The notes: generated by a model not told the origin, from the sequence alone. 64,000 bases of DNA from Pseudomonadota bacterium (GCA_018261735.1 JAGTRM010000010.1:37326-101325), one strand, 5' to 3'; shown: positions 1 through 10,562, counted from the stretch's first letter. Translations and numbers: made by a program.

Positions 1-23
1 CCCCAAAATAAACAGCTCTATTT

Positions 24-64
24 AGCATGTACCGGCAACGCCACTCTCGTTGCCGGTACATGCT
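24..64. repeat. Perfect 17-bp inverted repeat (hairpin)
   Basis: Positions 24-40 are the exact reverse complement of 48-64, with a 7-base loop. RNA from either strand would fold into a very stable hairpin. No clean T-run follows on either strand: the + side continues with a T-rich but interrupted stretch. It may be the terminator of a gene lying left of the window, or a palindromic repeat. The rest of 1-166 shows no gene I can support. Confidence 0.6.
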
Positions 65-166
65 ATTCGGCGGTTTGTTTGCTCTCATGGCATCCGAATC
101 CATGAGCGGTTTTTTGCGCCCAACTTTCGAAACCCGGCGGACCGGCGCTTCGGCAACACCAAGCGC

Positions 167-195
167 TTGCCAAAAGAGAAGGTCTTCAGTAGAAT
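167..195 (+). promoter_or_regulatory. Sigma-70 promoter of tRNA-Val
   Basis: TTGCCA at 167-172 and TAGAAT at 190-195 are separated by exactly 17 bases. The tRNA begins 15 bases after the -10 box. The match to the sigma-70 consensus and the position fit a tRNA promoter. Confidence 0.7.
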
Positions 196-209
196 GCCGC
201 TCTCTCGTT

Positions 210-286
210 AGGCACGTAGCTCAGCTGGTTAGAGCACCACCTTGACATGGTGGGGGTCGTTGGTTCGAGTCCAATCGTGCCTACCA
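210..286 (+). tRNA. tRNA-Val(GAC)
   Basis: The cloverleaf is complete. The acceptor stem AGGCACG (210-216) pairs with CGTGCCT (276-282), followed by discriminator A and an encoded CCA. The D arm, the anticodon stem CCACC/GGTGG with loop TTGACAT, and a GGTTCGAGTCC T arm are all present. The anticodon GAC reads valine codons. It has its own promoter upstream and a terminator about 95 bases downstream. Confidence 0.95.
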
Positions 287-379
287 ACGAATACAAAGGA
301 ATCCAGTCCATGTTCCGAACTACCACGACCACCGCAGTCATTTACCGGTAGGTCGTGCCTTGGGCTAGATTCAGACAAA

Positions 380-408
380 AGTGCGGCTAAACCCCGCACT
401 TTTTTTTT
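380..408 (+). terminator. Rho-independent terminator after tRNA-Val, in the thrS leader
   Basis: AGTGCGG (380-386) pairs with CCGCACT (394-400), followed by eight T. It ends the tRNA-Val transcript about 30 bases before thrS. A second inverted repeat (CACGACC 324-330, GGTCGTG 351-357) lies just upstream. The region could therefore act as an attenuator for thrS, but that is inference. Confidence 0.75.
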
Positions 409-439
409 GCCGTTTTAATTCAGCTAGCAGGTGATGATT

Positions 440-2338
440 ATGCCGGTCGTAACGCTTCCCGATGGTTCCCAACGCACCTTTGACGCCCCGCTGACCGTCG
501 CCCAGGTCGCCGCCAGCATTGGCGCCGGCCTCGCGCGCGCAGCGCTGGCCGGCAAAGTGGATGGCAAACCCGTCGACACCAGCTATCTGATCGACCGCGA
601 CGTGCAACTCGCCATTATCACCGACCGCGATGCCGACGGCCTCGAAGTGATTCGCCACTCCACCGCCCACTTGCTGGCCCAAGCGGTCAAAACGCTTTTC
701 CCGGATGCACAGGTCACCATCGGCCCGGTGATCGACAACGGCTTCTACTACGATTTCTCGTACAAGCGCCCGTTCACGCCGGAAGACCTGGCCGCCATCG
801 AAAAGAAAATGGCCGAACTCGCCAAGGCCGACACGCCACTGGAGCGAACCGAACTGTCGCGCGACGAGGCCGTCGCCTACTTCAAGTCAATAGGCGAAAA
901 ATACAAAGCCGAGATCATCGAATCGATCCCGGCCGACCAGGTACTGTCGCTCTACAAGCAAGGCGATTTCACCGATCTGTGCCGCGGTCCGCACGTGCCG
1001 TCGACCGGCAAACTGAAAGTCTTCAAGCTGATGAAAGTGGCCGGCGCCTACTGGCGTGGCGACAGCAAGAACGAGATGCTGCAGCGCGTGTACGGCACCG
1101 CCTGGGCCAAGAAAGAAGATCTCGAGCAGTACCTCAACATGCTTGAAGAAGCCGAAAAGCGTGATCACCGCAAGATCGGCAAGCAGCTTGACCTCTTCCA
1201 TATGCAGGACGAAGCACCGGGCATGGTGTTCTGGCACCCGAAGGGCTGGACCCTTTGGCAAGCCATCGAGCAATATATGCGCGGCGTACTGAACGCTCAC
1301 GGCTACCAGGAAATCCGCACCCCACAGGTGATGGACCGCACTCTGTGGGAAAAATCCGGCCACTGGCAGAACTACAAAGACAACATGTTCACGACCGAGT
1401 CGGAAAAACGCGACTACGCCGTGAAGCCGATGAACTGCCCGGGCCACATCCAGGTATTCAACAGCGACCTGCGCTCCTACCGCGACCTGCCGTTGCGCTA
1501 CGCCGAATTCGGCGCCTGCCACCGCAACGAACCCTCCGGCAGCCTGCACGGCATGATGCGCGTGCGCGGCTTTACCCAGGACGACGCGCACATTTTCTGC
1601 ACCGAAGCGCAAGTCCAGGAAGAATCCGCACGCTTTATCGAGCTGCTGCAAAAGGTCTACACCGCCTTCGGCTTTGAAGACATCATCGTCAAGCTCTCGA
1701 CCCGTCCGGAAAAGCGCATCGGCACCGACGAACAGTGGGATCGTGCCGAAGGCGCACTGATCGCCGCACTCGAATCCAAAGGCTTGGCTTACGAACTACA
1801 GCCAGGTGAAGGCGCCTTCTATGGCCCGAAGATCGAATTCTCGCTCAAGGATTGTCTGGGCCGGGTCTGGCAGTGCGGCACCTTGCAACTCGACCCCAAC
1901 CTACCAGAGCGCCTGGGCGCCGAATACGTGGACGAGCACAGCACCCGCCAGCGCCCGATCATGCTGCACCGCGCCGTGCTCGGCTCGCTCGAACGCTTTA
2001 TCGGCATCCTGATCGAACATCATGCTGGCGCCTTCCCGTTGTGGCTGGCTCCGGTACAAATGGTAGTCATGAATATCTCCGAACATCAGGCCGATTACAC
2101 CCAGGAAGTGGCCGCACAATTGCAGGCCGCGGGACTGCGTGCAGTTGTCGACTTGAGAAATGAGAAGATTACCTATAAAATCCGCGAACATAGCTTGCAG
2201 CGCCTTCCCTATCAGCTCATCGTGGGCGACAAGGAAAAAGCCGCGGGCTTGGTGGCCGTGCGTAGCCGTACCGGAGAAGACTTGGGTCAGATGACGGTCT
2301 CAGCGCTCATTGAGCGACTGCAAACCGAACTGGCTTGA
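440..2338 (+). CDS. thrS: Threonine--tRNA ligase
   Basis: Cytoplasmic class II aminoacyl-tRNA synthetase that charges tRNA-Thr and edits Ser-tRNA-Thr. The 632-residue product has an N-terminal TGS domain (about 1-60), an editing domain with the HSTAH metal-type motif near residue 75, and a catalytic core. The core carries the zinc-site MNCPGH motif, the motif 2 region around [10 protein letters not shown], the motif 3 region around VLGSLERF, and a C-terminal anticodon-binding domain. I chose ATG 440 because AGGTGAT lies a few bases upstream; in-frame GTG 431 and ATG 434 overlap that site. It is the first gene of the thrS-infC-rpmI-rplT cluster. E. coli ThrS is of similar length (642 residues). 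Confidence 0.96.
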   Translation: MPVVTLPDGSQRTFDAPLTVAQVAASIGAGLARAALAGKVDGKPVDTSYLIDRDVQLAIITDRDADGLEVIRHSTAHLLAQAVKTLFPDAQVTIGPVIDNGFYYDFSYKRPFTPEDLAAIEKKMAELAKADTPLERTELSRDEAVAYFKSIGEKYKAEIIESIPADQVLSLYKQGDFTDLCRGPHVPSTGKLKVFKLMKVAGAYWRGDSKNEMLQRVYGTAWAKKEDLEQYLNMLEEAEKRDHRKIGKQLDLFHMQDEAPGMVFWHPKGWTLWQAIEQYMRGVLNAHGYQEIRTPQVMDRTLWEKSGHWQNYKDNMFTTESEKRDYAVKPMNCPGHIQVFNSDLRSYRDLPLRYAEFGACHRNEPSGSLHGMMRVRGFTQDDAHIFCTEAQVQEESARFIELLQKVYTAFGFEDIIVKLSTRPEKRIGTDEQWDRAEGALIAALESKGLAYELQPGEGAFYGPKIEFSLKDCLGRVWQCGTLQLDPNLPERLGAEYVDEHSTRQRPIMLHRAVLGSLERFIGILIEHHAGAFPLWLAPVQMVVMNISEHQADYTQEVAAQLQAAGLRAVVDLRNEKITYKIREHSLQRLPYQLIVGDKEKAAGLVAVRSRTGEDLGQMTVSALIERLQTELA

Positions 2339-2392
2339 GGCCAAACGGCGACAGACGCACGGTTTTTGTTTTGACTGACTTGGAGAATTGCG

Positions 2393-2917
2393 ATAGCTGC
2401 CCAGGAAAAAGAGCCGCGGATCAATGGTGAGATCACCGCGCGCGAAATTCGATTGCAGGGTGTGGAGGGTGAACAGCTTGGCATTGTGAGCCTGTATGAG
2501 GCCCTGCGTCAGGCTGAAGAAGCCGAGGTGGATTTGGTTGAAATTGCGCCCACCGCGCAACCCCCGGTTTGCCGGCTGATGGATTATGGCAAGTTCAAGT
2601 ATCAGAACTCCAAGAAACTGCATGCCGCCAAGCTCAAGCAAAAGCAGATTCAGATCAAGGAAGTCAAATTCCGCCCGGGTACGGACGAAAACGACTACCA
2701 GATCAAATTGCGCAATGTGATCCGCTTCCTGGAAGAAGGCGACAAGGCCAAGATTACCTTGCGCTTCCGCGGCCGCGAAATGGCCCACCAGGAAATCGGC
2801 ATGGCGCAATTGAAGCGCATCGAAGCCGATCTGGGCGAGCTGGCCGTAGTCGAGCAGTTCCCCAAGCTCGAAGGCCGCCAGATGGTCATGATGCTGGCGC
2901 CGAAGAAGAAAGTTTAA
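2393..2917 (+). CDS. infC: Translation initiation factor IF-3, rare start codon
   Basis: IF-3 binds the 30S subunit, discriminates start codons and prevents early subunit joining. Family homology (PRINGEI, then [21 protein letters not shown] and the C-terminal KEVKFRPGT and GREMAHQE segments) extends well upstream of the first conventional start (TTG 2453). In this frame the only plausible starts are ATA 2393 and ATT 2387. GGAG at 2382-2385 is 7 bases from the ATA but only 1 from the ATT, so I favour ATA. The product is 174 residues, the normal family size. A non-canonical start is the known basis of infC autoregulation. The gene follows thrS by 54 bases. Confidence 0.92.
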   Translation: MAAQEKEPRINGEITAREIRLQGVEGEQLGIVSLYEALRQAEEAEVDLVEIAPTAQPPVCRLMDYGKFKYQNSKKLHAAKLKQKQIQIKEVKFRPGTDENDYQIKLRNVIRFLEEGDKAKITLRFRGREMAHQEIGMAQLKRIEADLGELAVVEQFPKLEGRQMVMMLAPKKKV

Positions 2918-2928
2918 GTTTACCGGGC

Positions 2929-3059
2929 CGGCAGCTGCGCCCGGCAAGACAGGATCGCGAGAGACTGTCGGCAGCTGCATAAAAGCGAGGTGGCGGGCTT
3001 CAAGACTCTTTCGGGAGCGCCTGTCGCTGAATCTAATGATGTAAATAGGAAATCATCAT
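2929..3059 (+). promoter_or_regulatory. Structured leader of rpmI-rplT (candidate L20 autoregulatory site)
   Basis: The 10-mer CGGCAGCTGC occurs twice, at 2929-2938 and 2969-2978. Because its core GCAGCTGC is self-complementary, the two copies can pair over a 32-base gap. Further down, ATGATG (3036-3041) can pair with CATCAT (3054-3059), placing the AGGA ribosome site in the loop and covering part of the rpmI start. L20 represses its own operon through long-range leader structures in several bacteria. That this leader works the same way is inference. Confidence 0.45.
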
Positions 3060-3255
3060 GCCCAAGATGAAAACGAAGAGCGGCGCCAAAAAGCGCTTCA
3101 TCGTTCAAGGCAGCGGTGGCATCAAACGCAGCAAAGCGTTCAAGCGCCACATCCTGACCAAGAAAACCACCAAAAACAAGCGCCAACTGCGCGGCACCCA
3201 ACAAGTGACCGCCTGTGACATGGGTCACGTTCGCGCCATGTTGCCCTACGCATAA
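3058..3255 (+). CDS. rpmI: 50S ribosomal protein L35 (bL35)
   Basis: Small, very basic protein of the large ribosomal subunit, 65 residues, the standard length. The N-terminus [14 protein letters not shown] is typical of the family, as is the Lys/Arg-rich centre. It lies between infC and rplT in the conserved order. An AGGA ribosome site sits in the preceding hairpin loop, and rplT follows after 18 bases, so translation is probably coupled. Confidence 0.97.
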   Translation: MPKMKTKSGAKKRFIVQGSGGIKRSKAFKRHILTKKTTKNKRQLRGTQQVTACDMGHVRAMLPYA

Positions 3256-3273
3256 CGGAAAAGGAGAAGACAC

Positions 3274-3630
3274 ATGCCTCGCGTTAAACGTGGTGTAACG
3301 GCTCGCGCCCGTCACAAGAAAGTTCTGGAACTTGCCAAGGGCTATCGCGGCCGCCGCAAGAACGTCTATCGCATCGCCAAACAGGCGGTGATGAAGGCCG
3401 GTCAATATGCATACCGCGACCGTCGCCAGAAAAAGCGTCAATTCCGTCAACTCTGGATTGCGCGTATCAACGCGGCATCCCGTGAGTGCGGTCTGGCTTA
3501 CAGCCGCTTCATGAACGGCCTGAAGAAAGCCGGCATCGAAGTGGACCGCAAGGTTCTGGCCGACCTGGCCGTGTTTGACAAGCCGGCTTTTGCCAAGTTT
3601 GTCGAGCAAGCCAAGGCAAGCCTCGCCTGA
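3274..3630 (+). CDS. rplT: 50S ribosomal protein L20 (bL20)
   Basis: Early-assembly 23S rRNA-binding protein of 118 residues, the normal size. The N-terminus [16 protein letters not shown] and the [17 protein letters not shown] segment are family hallmarks. AAGGAG precedes the ATG by 8 bases. A strong terminator follows 17 bases after the stop, so the infC-rpmI-rplT transcript largely ends here. L20 is the likely autoregulator of this operon. Confidence 0.98.
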   Translation: MPRVKRGVTARARHKKVLELAKGYRGRRKNVYRIAKQAVMKAGQYAYRDRRQKKRQFRQLWIARINAASRECGLAYSRFMNGLKKAGIEVDRKVLADLAVFDKPAFAKFVEQAKASLA

Positions 3631-3646
3631 TCCAGAGCAGCAATTA

Positions 3647-4838
<1,192 letters not shown>

Positions 4839-4850
4839 GAGATTCCCACC

Positions 4851-7205
4851 ATGCAATTCTCTGAACAATGGCTGCGCACGTGGGTCAACCCGGCGCTGGA
4901 TTCCGAGGCCCTGGCGCACCTGCTGACCATGGCTGGCCTGGAAGTTGAAGAAAACGATCCGGCCGCCCCGGCCTTCAGCCAGGTTTTTGTGGCTGAAGTA
5001 CTGAGCGTACAGAAGCATCCAGATGCCGACCGCCTGAACGTCTGCTCCGTGAATGTCGGCGAAGCTGAACCGCTGCAAATCGTCTGCGGCGCACCGAATG
5101 TCGCCCCCGGGATCAAAGTGCCGTGCGCCCGCGTCGGCGCCGCCCTGCCCGGCGACTTCAACATCAAGCAAGCCAAGGTGCGCGGGATTGAATCCTGCGG
5201 CATGCTCTGCTCCGCCAAGGAGTTAGGCATTAGCGACGAAGCCAGCGGCCTCTTGATCCTGCCGGCCGATGCGCCGGTCGGCCTGTCGATCCGCGATTAC
5301 CTGAACCTCGACGATCGTCTGTTCACGCTGAAGCTCACGCCCAACCGTGCCGATTGCCTGTCGATCCGCGGCATTGCACGTGAAGTCGCCGCACTGACCG
5401 GCACAGAACTGGACCCCATCGGCATCGCCCCGGTCGCCGCCACGATCAGCGACACGCGCAAGGTCACGCTCGCCGCCAGCGATGCCTGCCCGCGTTACGC
5501 CGGGCGCGTGGTAAAGAGCGTCAACCAGGCCGCGCCGACACCGGACTGGATGAAGCAACGTCTGGAGCGCTCCGGCGTGCGCGCGATCTCCGCGATCGTC
5601 GACATCACCAACTACGTGCTGCTGGAACTCGGTCAGCCGATGCACGCGTTCGATCTGGCCAAGCTGCAAGGCGGCATCAGCGCGCGTTTTGCCCAAGCCG
5701 GCGAGACCATCAAGCTCCTGAACGACAAGGAACTGGCACTCGAACCCGACATGCTGGTGATCGCCGACGAAGCCCGTCCGGTAGCACTGGCCGGCATCAT
5801 GGGCGGCGCGGAATCGAGCGTCGAAGCCGGTTGCCGCGACATTTTCCTGGAGTCCGCCTTCTTTACGCCGGGCGTGATCGCCGGCAAGGCGCGCCGCATC
5901 GGTTTTGGCTCGGACAGCTCGCACCGCTTCGAACGCGGCGTCGATTTCGACAATTGTATTGTCGCATTGGAGCGCGCCACGCAACTAGTGCTCGACATCT
6001 GCGGCGGCGAAGCCGGCCCGGTGGTGGAAGAAACCGCACAACTGCCGGCCCGCAAGCCGGTCGCCTTGCGCGTGAGCCGCGTCGCCAAGGTACTGGGTGT
6101 GCAACTTTCCGCCGACGAGATCCTCGGTCTGCTGCGCCGCCTCGATCTCGCCTGTGACATTGCCGGCGACGTCATCACTGTCGCCCCGCCCTCGTTCCGT
6201 TTCGATATCGAAATCGAAGAAGACCTGATCGAAGAAGTCGCGCGCCTGTTCGGTTACGACAACGTACCGGTGCAACCGTCCAGCACCCGCCTGTTCATGT
6301 TGCCGCAACCGGGCAACCGCCGTGGCAAGGCCGCCCTGCGCAACCTGATGGTCGGCCGCGACTATCAGGAAAGCGTGACCTATGCCTTTGTCGAGGAAAA
6401 GTGGGAAGCCGACTTCGCCGGCAACAACCAGCCGGTCAAGCTGATCAACCCGATCGCCTCGCAGATGAGTGTGATGCGCTCCACCCTGCTCGGCGGTTTG
6501 ATCAACGCGCTGAAATACAACCAGAGCCGCAAGCACGAACGCGTGCGCCTGTTTGAAATCGGTCGCATCTTCAACAGCACCGCAGCGGACGGCCAGCCGG
6601 AAAAAATCGCCGGCCTCGCCTGGGGCGGGCGCTTCGCCGAACAATGGGGCACCGGCAAGGAAAGCGTTGATTTCTTCGACGTGAAAGCCGACGTGGAAGC
6701 CTTGCTGGCGCCGCGTACGGCCGAATTCCGCCGCACCAGCCATCCGGCGCTGCATCCGGGCCGCTCGGCCGAAGTGGTAGTTGATGGCGCGGTGATCGGC
6801 GTTCTGGGCGAGTTGCATCCGAAATGGGTGCCCGTGTACGACCTGGCCAGTGCGCCTGTCGTGTTCGAGCTCGATCTGGCCGCCCTCACCCGCATCGATG
6901 CGATCCGCGCCACGCCGGTTTCCAAGTTCCAACCGGTGCGCCGCGATCTCGCCCTGATCGTTGAGGAAAACCTGCCGGCAGAGTCACTCGTCAAGGCTTT
7001 CGATAGTCTTGATAACCCGCTCGTGACGGCAATCAAGCTCTTTGACGTTTACCGTGGCAAGGGCGTTCCGGAAGGAAGAAAAAGCCTTGCTTTCAAGGTG
7101 TTGTTGCAAGATACTCATAAAACACTTACCGAAAGTGACGTTGACGCCGCCATTGCGGGCATCATTCGCAAGGCTGAGGATTGCGGCGCAACGCTGAGAG
7201 TCTGA
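4851..7205 (+). CDS. pheT: Phenylalanine--tRNA ligase beta subunit
   Basis: Beta subunit, 784 residues, close to the usual 790-800. Domain order: the B1/EMAP-like tRNA-binding region (about 40-150, with HPDADRLNVC), the B3/B4 editing domain that clears Tyr-tRNA-Phe (about 200-370), B5 (about 400-470), the catalytic-like domain, and a C-terminal ferredoxin-fold anticodon-binding domain (about 690-784). It forms an operon with pheS and is followed by ihfA after 21 bases, a conserved order in beta- and gammaproteobacteria. Confidence 0.97.
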   Translation: MQFSEQWLRTWVNPALDSEALAHLLTMAGLEVEENDPAAPAFSQVFVAEVLSVQKHPDADRLNVCSVNVGEAEPLQIVCGAPNVAPGIKVPCARVGAALPGDFNIKQAKVRGIESCGMLCSAKELGISDEASGLLILPADAPVGLSIRDYLNLDDRLFTLKLTPNRADCLSIRGIAREVAALTGTELDPIGIAPVAATISDTRKVTLAASDACPRYAGRVVKSVNQAAPTPDWMKQRLERSGVRAISAIVDITNYVLLELGQPMHAFDLAKLQGGISARFAQAGETIKLLNDKELALEPDMLVIADEARPVALAGIMGGAESSVEAGCRDIFLESAFFTPGVIAGKARRIGFGSDSSHRFERGVDFDNCIVALERATQLVLDICGGEAGPVVEETAQLPARKPVALRVSRVAKVLGVQLSADEILGLLRRLDLACDIAGDVITVAPPSFRFDIEIEEDLIEEVARLFGYDNVPVQPSSTRLFMLPQPGNRRGKAALRNLMVGRDYQESVTYAFVEEKWEADFAGNNQPVKLINPIASQMSVMRSTLLGGLINALKYNQSRKHERVRLFEIGRIFNSTAADGQPEKIAGLAWGGRFAEQWGTGKESVDFFDVKADVEALLAPRTAEFRRTSHPALHPGRSAEVVVDGAVIGVLGELHPKWVPVYDLASAPVVFELDLAALTRIDAIRATPVSKFQPVRRDLALIVEENLPAESLVKAFDSLDNPLVTAIKLFDVYRGKGVPEGRKSLAFKVLLQDTHKTLTESDVDAAIAGIIRKAEDCGATLRV

Positions 7206-7226
7206 AAAGTTTGAGATAAATATAAA

Positions 7227-7544
7227 ATGACACTGACAAAAGCAGATCTCGCCGACATGCTGTTCGACAAGGTGGGTCTAAACAAGCGCGAAGCCAAAGA
7301 CATGGTCGAGGCTTTTTTCGATGAAATCCGCGTCGCGCTGGCAGTAGGCGACACCGTAAAGTTATCCGGATTTGGCAACTTCCAGTTGCGCGACAAGCCG
7401 CAACGCCCGGGCCGCAACCCGAAAACCGGCGAAGAGATTCCTATCTGCGCCCGCCGGGTTGTCACCTTCCACGCCAGCCAAAAATTAAAGGGCATGGTCG
7501 AGCTCCATTATGCAAAGCAACAGCCACGTCACACCAACGACTGA
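7227..7544 (+). CDS. ihfA: Integration host factor alpha subunit
   Basis: DNA-bending protein that pairs with IhfB and acts in recombination, replication and sigma-54 promoters. The 105-residue product has the HU/IHF fold, with [10 protein letters not shown] and the DNA-contacting arm [14 protein letters not shown]. It follows pheT by 21 bases with only a weak ribosome site, so coupling to pheT is likely. Its last 35 bases overlap the next gene in another frame. Confidence 0.96.
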   Translation: MTLTKADLADMLFDKVGLNKREAKDMVEAFFDEIRVALAVGDTVKLSGFGNFQLRDKPQRPGRNPKTGEEIPICARRVVTFHASQKLKGMVELHYAKQQPRHTND

Positions 7545-7881
7545 ACTGCCGCCGATCCCGGCCAAACGCTACTTCACCATTGGTGAAGTCAGCGACCTGT
7601 GCGGCGTGAAGCCCCATGTTCTGCGGTACTGGGAACAGGAATTCACGCAGCTCAAACCGGTCAAGCGGCGCGGCAACCGGCGTTACTACCAGCACCACGA
7701 AGTGCTGCTGGTGCGCCGTATCCGCTCGCTGCTTTACGAGCAAGGATTCACCATCAGCGGTGCACGCAACCAGCTCGCCAGCATTACCGGCGATCCAGTT
7801 GTCGTTGAATACCTGGAGCACGCCGACATGACCGAAGTGCGCCATGAACTGGAAGATCTGCTGGCTTGGCTTAAAAGCTAG
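7510..7881 (+). CDS. MerR-family transcriptional regulator downstream of ihfA
   Basis: A 123-residue DNA-binding protein with a MerR winged helix at about residues 20-90 ([20 protein letters not shown] and RRGNRRYY). A short C-terminal helix replaces the usual effector domain and no metal-binding cysteine cluster is present. It overlaps ihfA by 35 bases, and this ihfA-MerR pair is conserved in many beta- and gammaproteobacteria. The target genes are unknown. The start MQSNSH is the first ATG; the overlap suggests translation coupled to ihfA. Confidence 0.9.
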   Translation: MQSNSHVTPTTELPPIPAKRYFTIGEVSDLCGVKPHVLRYWEQEFTQLKPVKRRGNRRYYQHHEVLLVRRIRSLLYEQGFTISGARNQLASITGDPVVVEYLEHADMTEVRHELEDLLAWLKS

Positions 7882-7907
7882 CCAGACCATAAGGGAGTAG
7901 GTATAAT
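7879..7907 (+). promoter_or_regulatory. Sigma-70 promoter of tRNA-Pro
   Basis: TATAAT at 7902-7907 is a perfect -10 box. TAGCCA at 7879-7884 is a 4/6 -35 match at 17-base spacing. The tRNA starts 12 bases downstream. Confidence 0.7.
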
Positions 7908-7918
7908 CCGGCTTCTTT

Positions 7919-7995
7919 CGGAGTATGGCGCAGCCTGGTAGCGCACTTGCATGGGGTGCAAGGGGTCCCGAGTTCGAATCCCGGTACTCCGACCA
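7919..7995 (+). tRNA. tRNA-Pro(GGG)
   Basis: Acceptor CGGAGTA (7919-7925) pairs with TACTCCG (7985-7991), followed by discriminator A and encoded CCA. The anticodon stem CTTGC/GCAAG encloses ATGGGGT, giving anticodon GGG. D and T arms are complete. Confidence 0.96.
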
Positions 7996-8003
7996 ATCAA
8001 GTC

Positions 8004-8042
8004 AAGGGCCTGCAGATCAATGATCTGCAGGCCCTTTGTCTT
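8004..8042 (+). terminator. Strong terminator after tRNA-Pro
   Basis: AAGGGCCTGCAGATCA (8004-8019) is perfectly complementary to 8021-8036 and is followed by TGTCTTTT. It also lies downstream of the convergent MFS gene and could serve both strands. Confidence 0.85.
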
Positions 8043-8056
8043 TTCTGGCAATCGTG

Positions 8057-9499
8057 TCATGCCCTGTCCCTGAGCGACTGAAACCACGGACGTGTTGCAA
8101 GAGCACGGCCTCCAATCGCAATGACGAGCGCTACGACAACGAGAATCGCTGCAACGGCGAACGTGATTCGCATGCCGGCGGCAACGGCCTCGGGGTGCGC
8201 CGTTGTAACGTCGCTCGTTGCTGATGCGAACGCGAACACAGCGCCCATAACGGATGCACCGGTGACGAGACCGAGATTGCGCGACAGACTGAGCATACCG
8301 GAAATGACACCGCGCTGGTCTTGGCGGATATCCGTCATGACGGCAGTGTTGTTCGCGGTCTGGAACAGCGCATAGCTGGCGGTGATGAGGACGATGGGAG
8401 CGATGTAGCCGGAGAGGCCGGGCCTTGCCGGCAGCATGGACAGAATGAAGGCACCGCTTGCCACTCCGATAAGTCCGAAGAGGGTCATGCGTTGCGCGCC
8501 AAAGCGGTCCACCAAGCGGCCAGAAGGTACTCCGTTCAGTGCAGCGGCCAGCGGACCGACCGACATGACGAGCCCAACCAGCGCCGCATCGAGTCCGAGT
8601 GTCCGCGAGAGATAGAACGGGCCGACTACCAGAGTCGCCATGATCACGGTCGAAACGAGCGCGCTCATGGCGAGACTCGCATTCAGCGCGGGATCGCGAA
8701 ACATCGTCAACCGGATCAGCGGTGATGCAGTTCTCGCCTCGGCAAACACGAAAAGGCCGACTCCGAAAGCCGCAGCCAACAGCAGCGCCATGTTGAGCGT
8801 ACCGAAACTGCCGCGCCCCAGCGTCACGGCGAGCGCATAAGCGCCGAGTGTCAGCGCAAGCAGTAGCGTGCCTGCATAGTCAAAGCCGGTCCGTTCAGTC
8901 TTCGGCGCCCGGCGATCAGCCGGCAAATAGCGCTGAGCGAGAAGAAACGCCAGGATGCCCAGCGGCACGTTGACGAAAAAGATTGCCCGCCAACCGATTG
9001 CTGCGATCAGAACGCCGCCGAGCGATGGACCCAGCGCGGTACCTATTGCGGACATCGTGCCGAGCAGCCCCATGGCGCTCCCGGTCTTTGCCTGCGGAAC
9101 CGCCTCGCCGACAAACGCCATGGCGAGAGCCATCATGATCGCCGCACCGAGGCCTTGCACTGCCCGGGCAACAATCAGCATCCAAAGCCTGGGGGCGATG
9201 CCGCACAGGAGCGAGGCCACCGTGAACAAGATGATTCCGCACAGGAGCAGCCTTCGGCGGCCGACAAGATCGCCGAGCCGTCCGACGCTGACGATCAGGG
9301 TGGTGATGGCCAGGAGATAGGCAAGAACGATCCACTGGACTTCCTGGAAAGAAGCGGTGAACGCCTGCGCCAACGTCGGCAAGCCCACATTGGCAATACT
9401 GGTGCCAAGCGAGGACAGCAGCATCGATAGTGAAAGGCTGGCGAGCGCTCCCCGAACCGAAGGTGCCCCATCTCTTCCTTTAATGATTGGCTTCAACAT
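8057..9499 (-). CDS. MFS multidrug efflux transporter, DHA2 (EmrB/QacA-like)
   Basis: Inner-membrane proton antiporter of 480 residues with about 14 hydrophobic helices, the DHA2 layout. The motif A region reads GRLGDLVGRRRLLL (about 73-86), and motif C-like glycines lie in the GPSLGGVL segment. GGAG sits just ahead of the ATG. It is transcribed divergently from a LysR gene 145 bases away, which probably controls it. No membrane-fusion partner is adjacent, so it may act alone or borrow one. The substrate cannot be told from sequence. Confidence 0.88.
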   Translation of the reverse strand: MLKPIIKGRDGAPSVRGALASLSLSMLLSSLGTSIANVGLPTLAQAFTASFQEVQWIVLAYLLAITTLIVSVGRLGDLVGRRRLLLCGIILFTVASLLCGIAPRLWMLIVARAVQGLGAAIMMALAMAFVGEAVPQAKTGSAMGLLGTMSAIGTALGPSLGGVLIAAIGWRAIFFVNVPLGILAFLLAQRYLPADRRAPKTERTGFDYAGTLLLALTLGAYALAVTLGRGSFGTLNMALLLAAAFGVGLFVFAEARTASPLIRLTMFRDPALNASLAMSALVSTVIMATLVVGPFYLSRTLGLDAALVGLVMSVGPLAAALNGVPSGRLVDRFGAQRMTLFGLIGVASGAFILSMLPARPGLSGYIAPIVLITASYALFQTANNTAVMTDIRQDQRGVISGMLSLSRNLGLVTGASVMGAVFAFASATSDVTTAHPEAVAAGMRITFAVAAILVVVALVIAIGGRALATRPWFQSLRDRA

Positions 9500-9575
9500 G
9501 AACTCCTTATTTCCGGCGGCTCCCGAAACGGGGCTTTCAGAAACCAGTCTACGTTCATTGCCATATAGGGCGGAA

Positions 9576-9605
9576 GACGCACCGTTTGCACTTTATATGT
9601 GCGTC
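9576..9605. promoter_or_regulatory. Candidate LysR operator between MFS pump and regulator
   Basis: GACGCAC (9576-9582) is the exact reverse complement of GTGCGTC (9599-9605), 16 bases apart, in the 145-base divergent intergenic region. Position and symmetry fit a shared operator of the adjacent LysR regulator. Confidence 0.45.
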
Positions 9606-9644
9606 AGGCGCCATGCCATGTTCACGACGTGCTATGGTTGATGC

Positions 9645-10562
9645 ATGTCGACGCCTGATCTCAACCTGCTTATCACCCTTGATGTGCTGCTCGCGGAAGG
9701 CAGCGTGGCGCGTGCTGCCCGACGATTGCGGCTCAGCCCCTCGGCGATGAGTCGGGCGCTGGCGCGATTGCGCGAAACGACGGGCGATCCGCTGCTGGTC
9801 AGGGCTGGGCGTGGTCTCGTTCCGACCCCCCGAGCGCTCGAGCTGCGCGAGCGGGTCAGTCAGCTCGTGCAGGATGCAGAAGCGGTTCTGCGCCCGGCCG
9901 AGCAGCTCAACCTCAAACAGCTAGTCCGAACATTCACGCTGCGAACCAGCGATGGCTTTGTGGAAAACTTCGGGCCAGACCTTATTGCCCGCATCGGCGA
10001 GGAAGCGCCCGGTGTGCGTCTGCGCTTTGTACTGAAGCTCAACAAAGACAGCACGCCGCTTCGCGACGGGATCGTCGACCTGGAAACCGGCGTTGTTGGA
10101 AAGGCGACAGCACCCGAGTTGCGCGTGCAGGCCTTATTTCGAGATCGCTTCATTGGTGTCGTGCGAACAGGGCATCCGTTGATCCAGGGTGAGATCACGC
10201 CCACTCGTTATGCGACTGGCAGACATATCTGCGTCTCGCGGCAGGGTCTCGACAAGGGGCCGATTGATGAAGCCTTGAAACCGTTTGGACTGGAACGAGA
10301 GATCGCCACGATCGTCAGTGGCTTTTCGACCGCACTGGCGCTAGCCCGGGCTTCCGACCTGATCGCCAGCGTCCCCGAACGGCACACCGGCAACTTGCGC
10401 GGCGGAATGCATAGCTTCCTTCTTCCGGTCTCTACGCCGGAAATCACGGTTTCAATGCTTTGGCACCCCCGGATGGACGCCGATCTGGCCCATCGTTGGT
10501 TACGCGGGTGCGTTCGAGATGTTTGCGCAGAATCACGCGCCAATTCATCGATGGGTGGATGA
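9645..10562 (+). CDS. LysR-family transcriptional regulator
   Basis: Regulator of 305 residues: N-terminal winged helix-turn-helix (about 1-62, LAEGSVARAARRLRLSPSAM) and a C-terminal periplasmic-binding-protein-like effector domain (about 90-295). It is divergent from the DHA2 pump and most likely regulates it in response to an unknown small molecule. No good Shine-Dalgarno is seen at ATG 9645, but family alignment supports this start. It ends directly against a convergent unknown gene, with no untranslated gap. Confidence 0.9.
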   Translation: MSTPDLNLLITLDVLLAEGSVARAARRLRLSPSAMSRALARLRETTGDPLLVRAGRGLVPTPRALELRERVSQLVQDAEAVLRPAEQLNLKQLVRTFTLRTSDGFVENFGPDLIARIGEEAPGVRLRFVLKLNKDSTPLRDGIVDLETGVVGKATAPELRVQALFRDRFIGVVRTGHPLIQGEITPTRYATGRHICVSRQGLDKGPIDEALKPFGLEREIATIVSGFSTALALARASDLIASVPERHTGNLRGGMHSFLLPVSTPEITVSMLWHPRMDADLAHRWLRGCVRDVCAESRANSSMGG

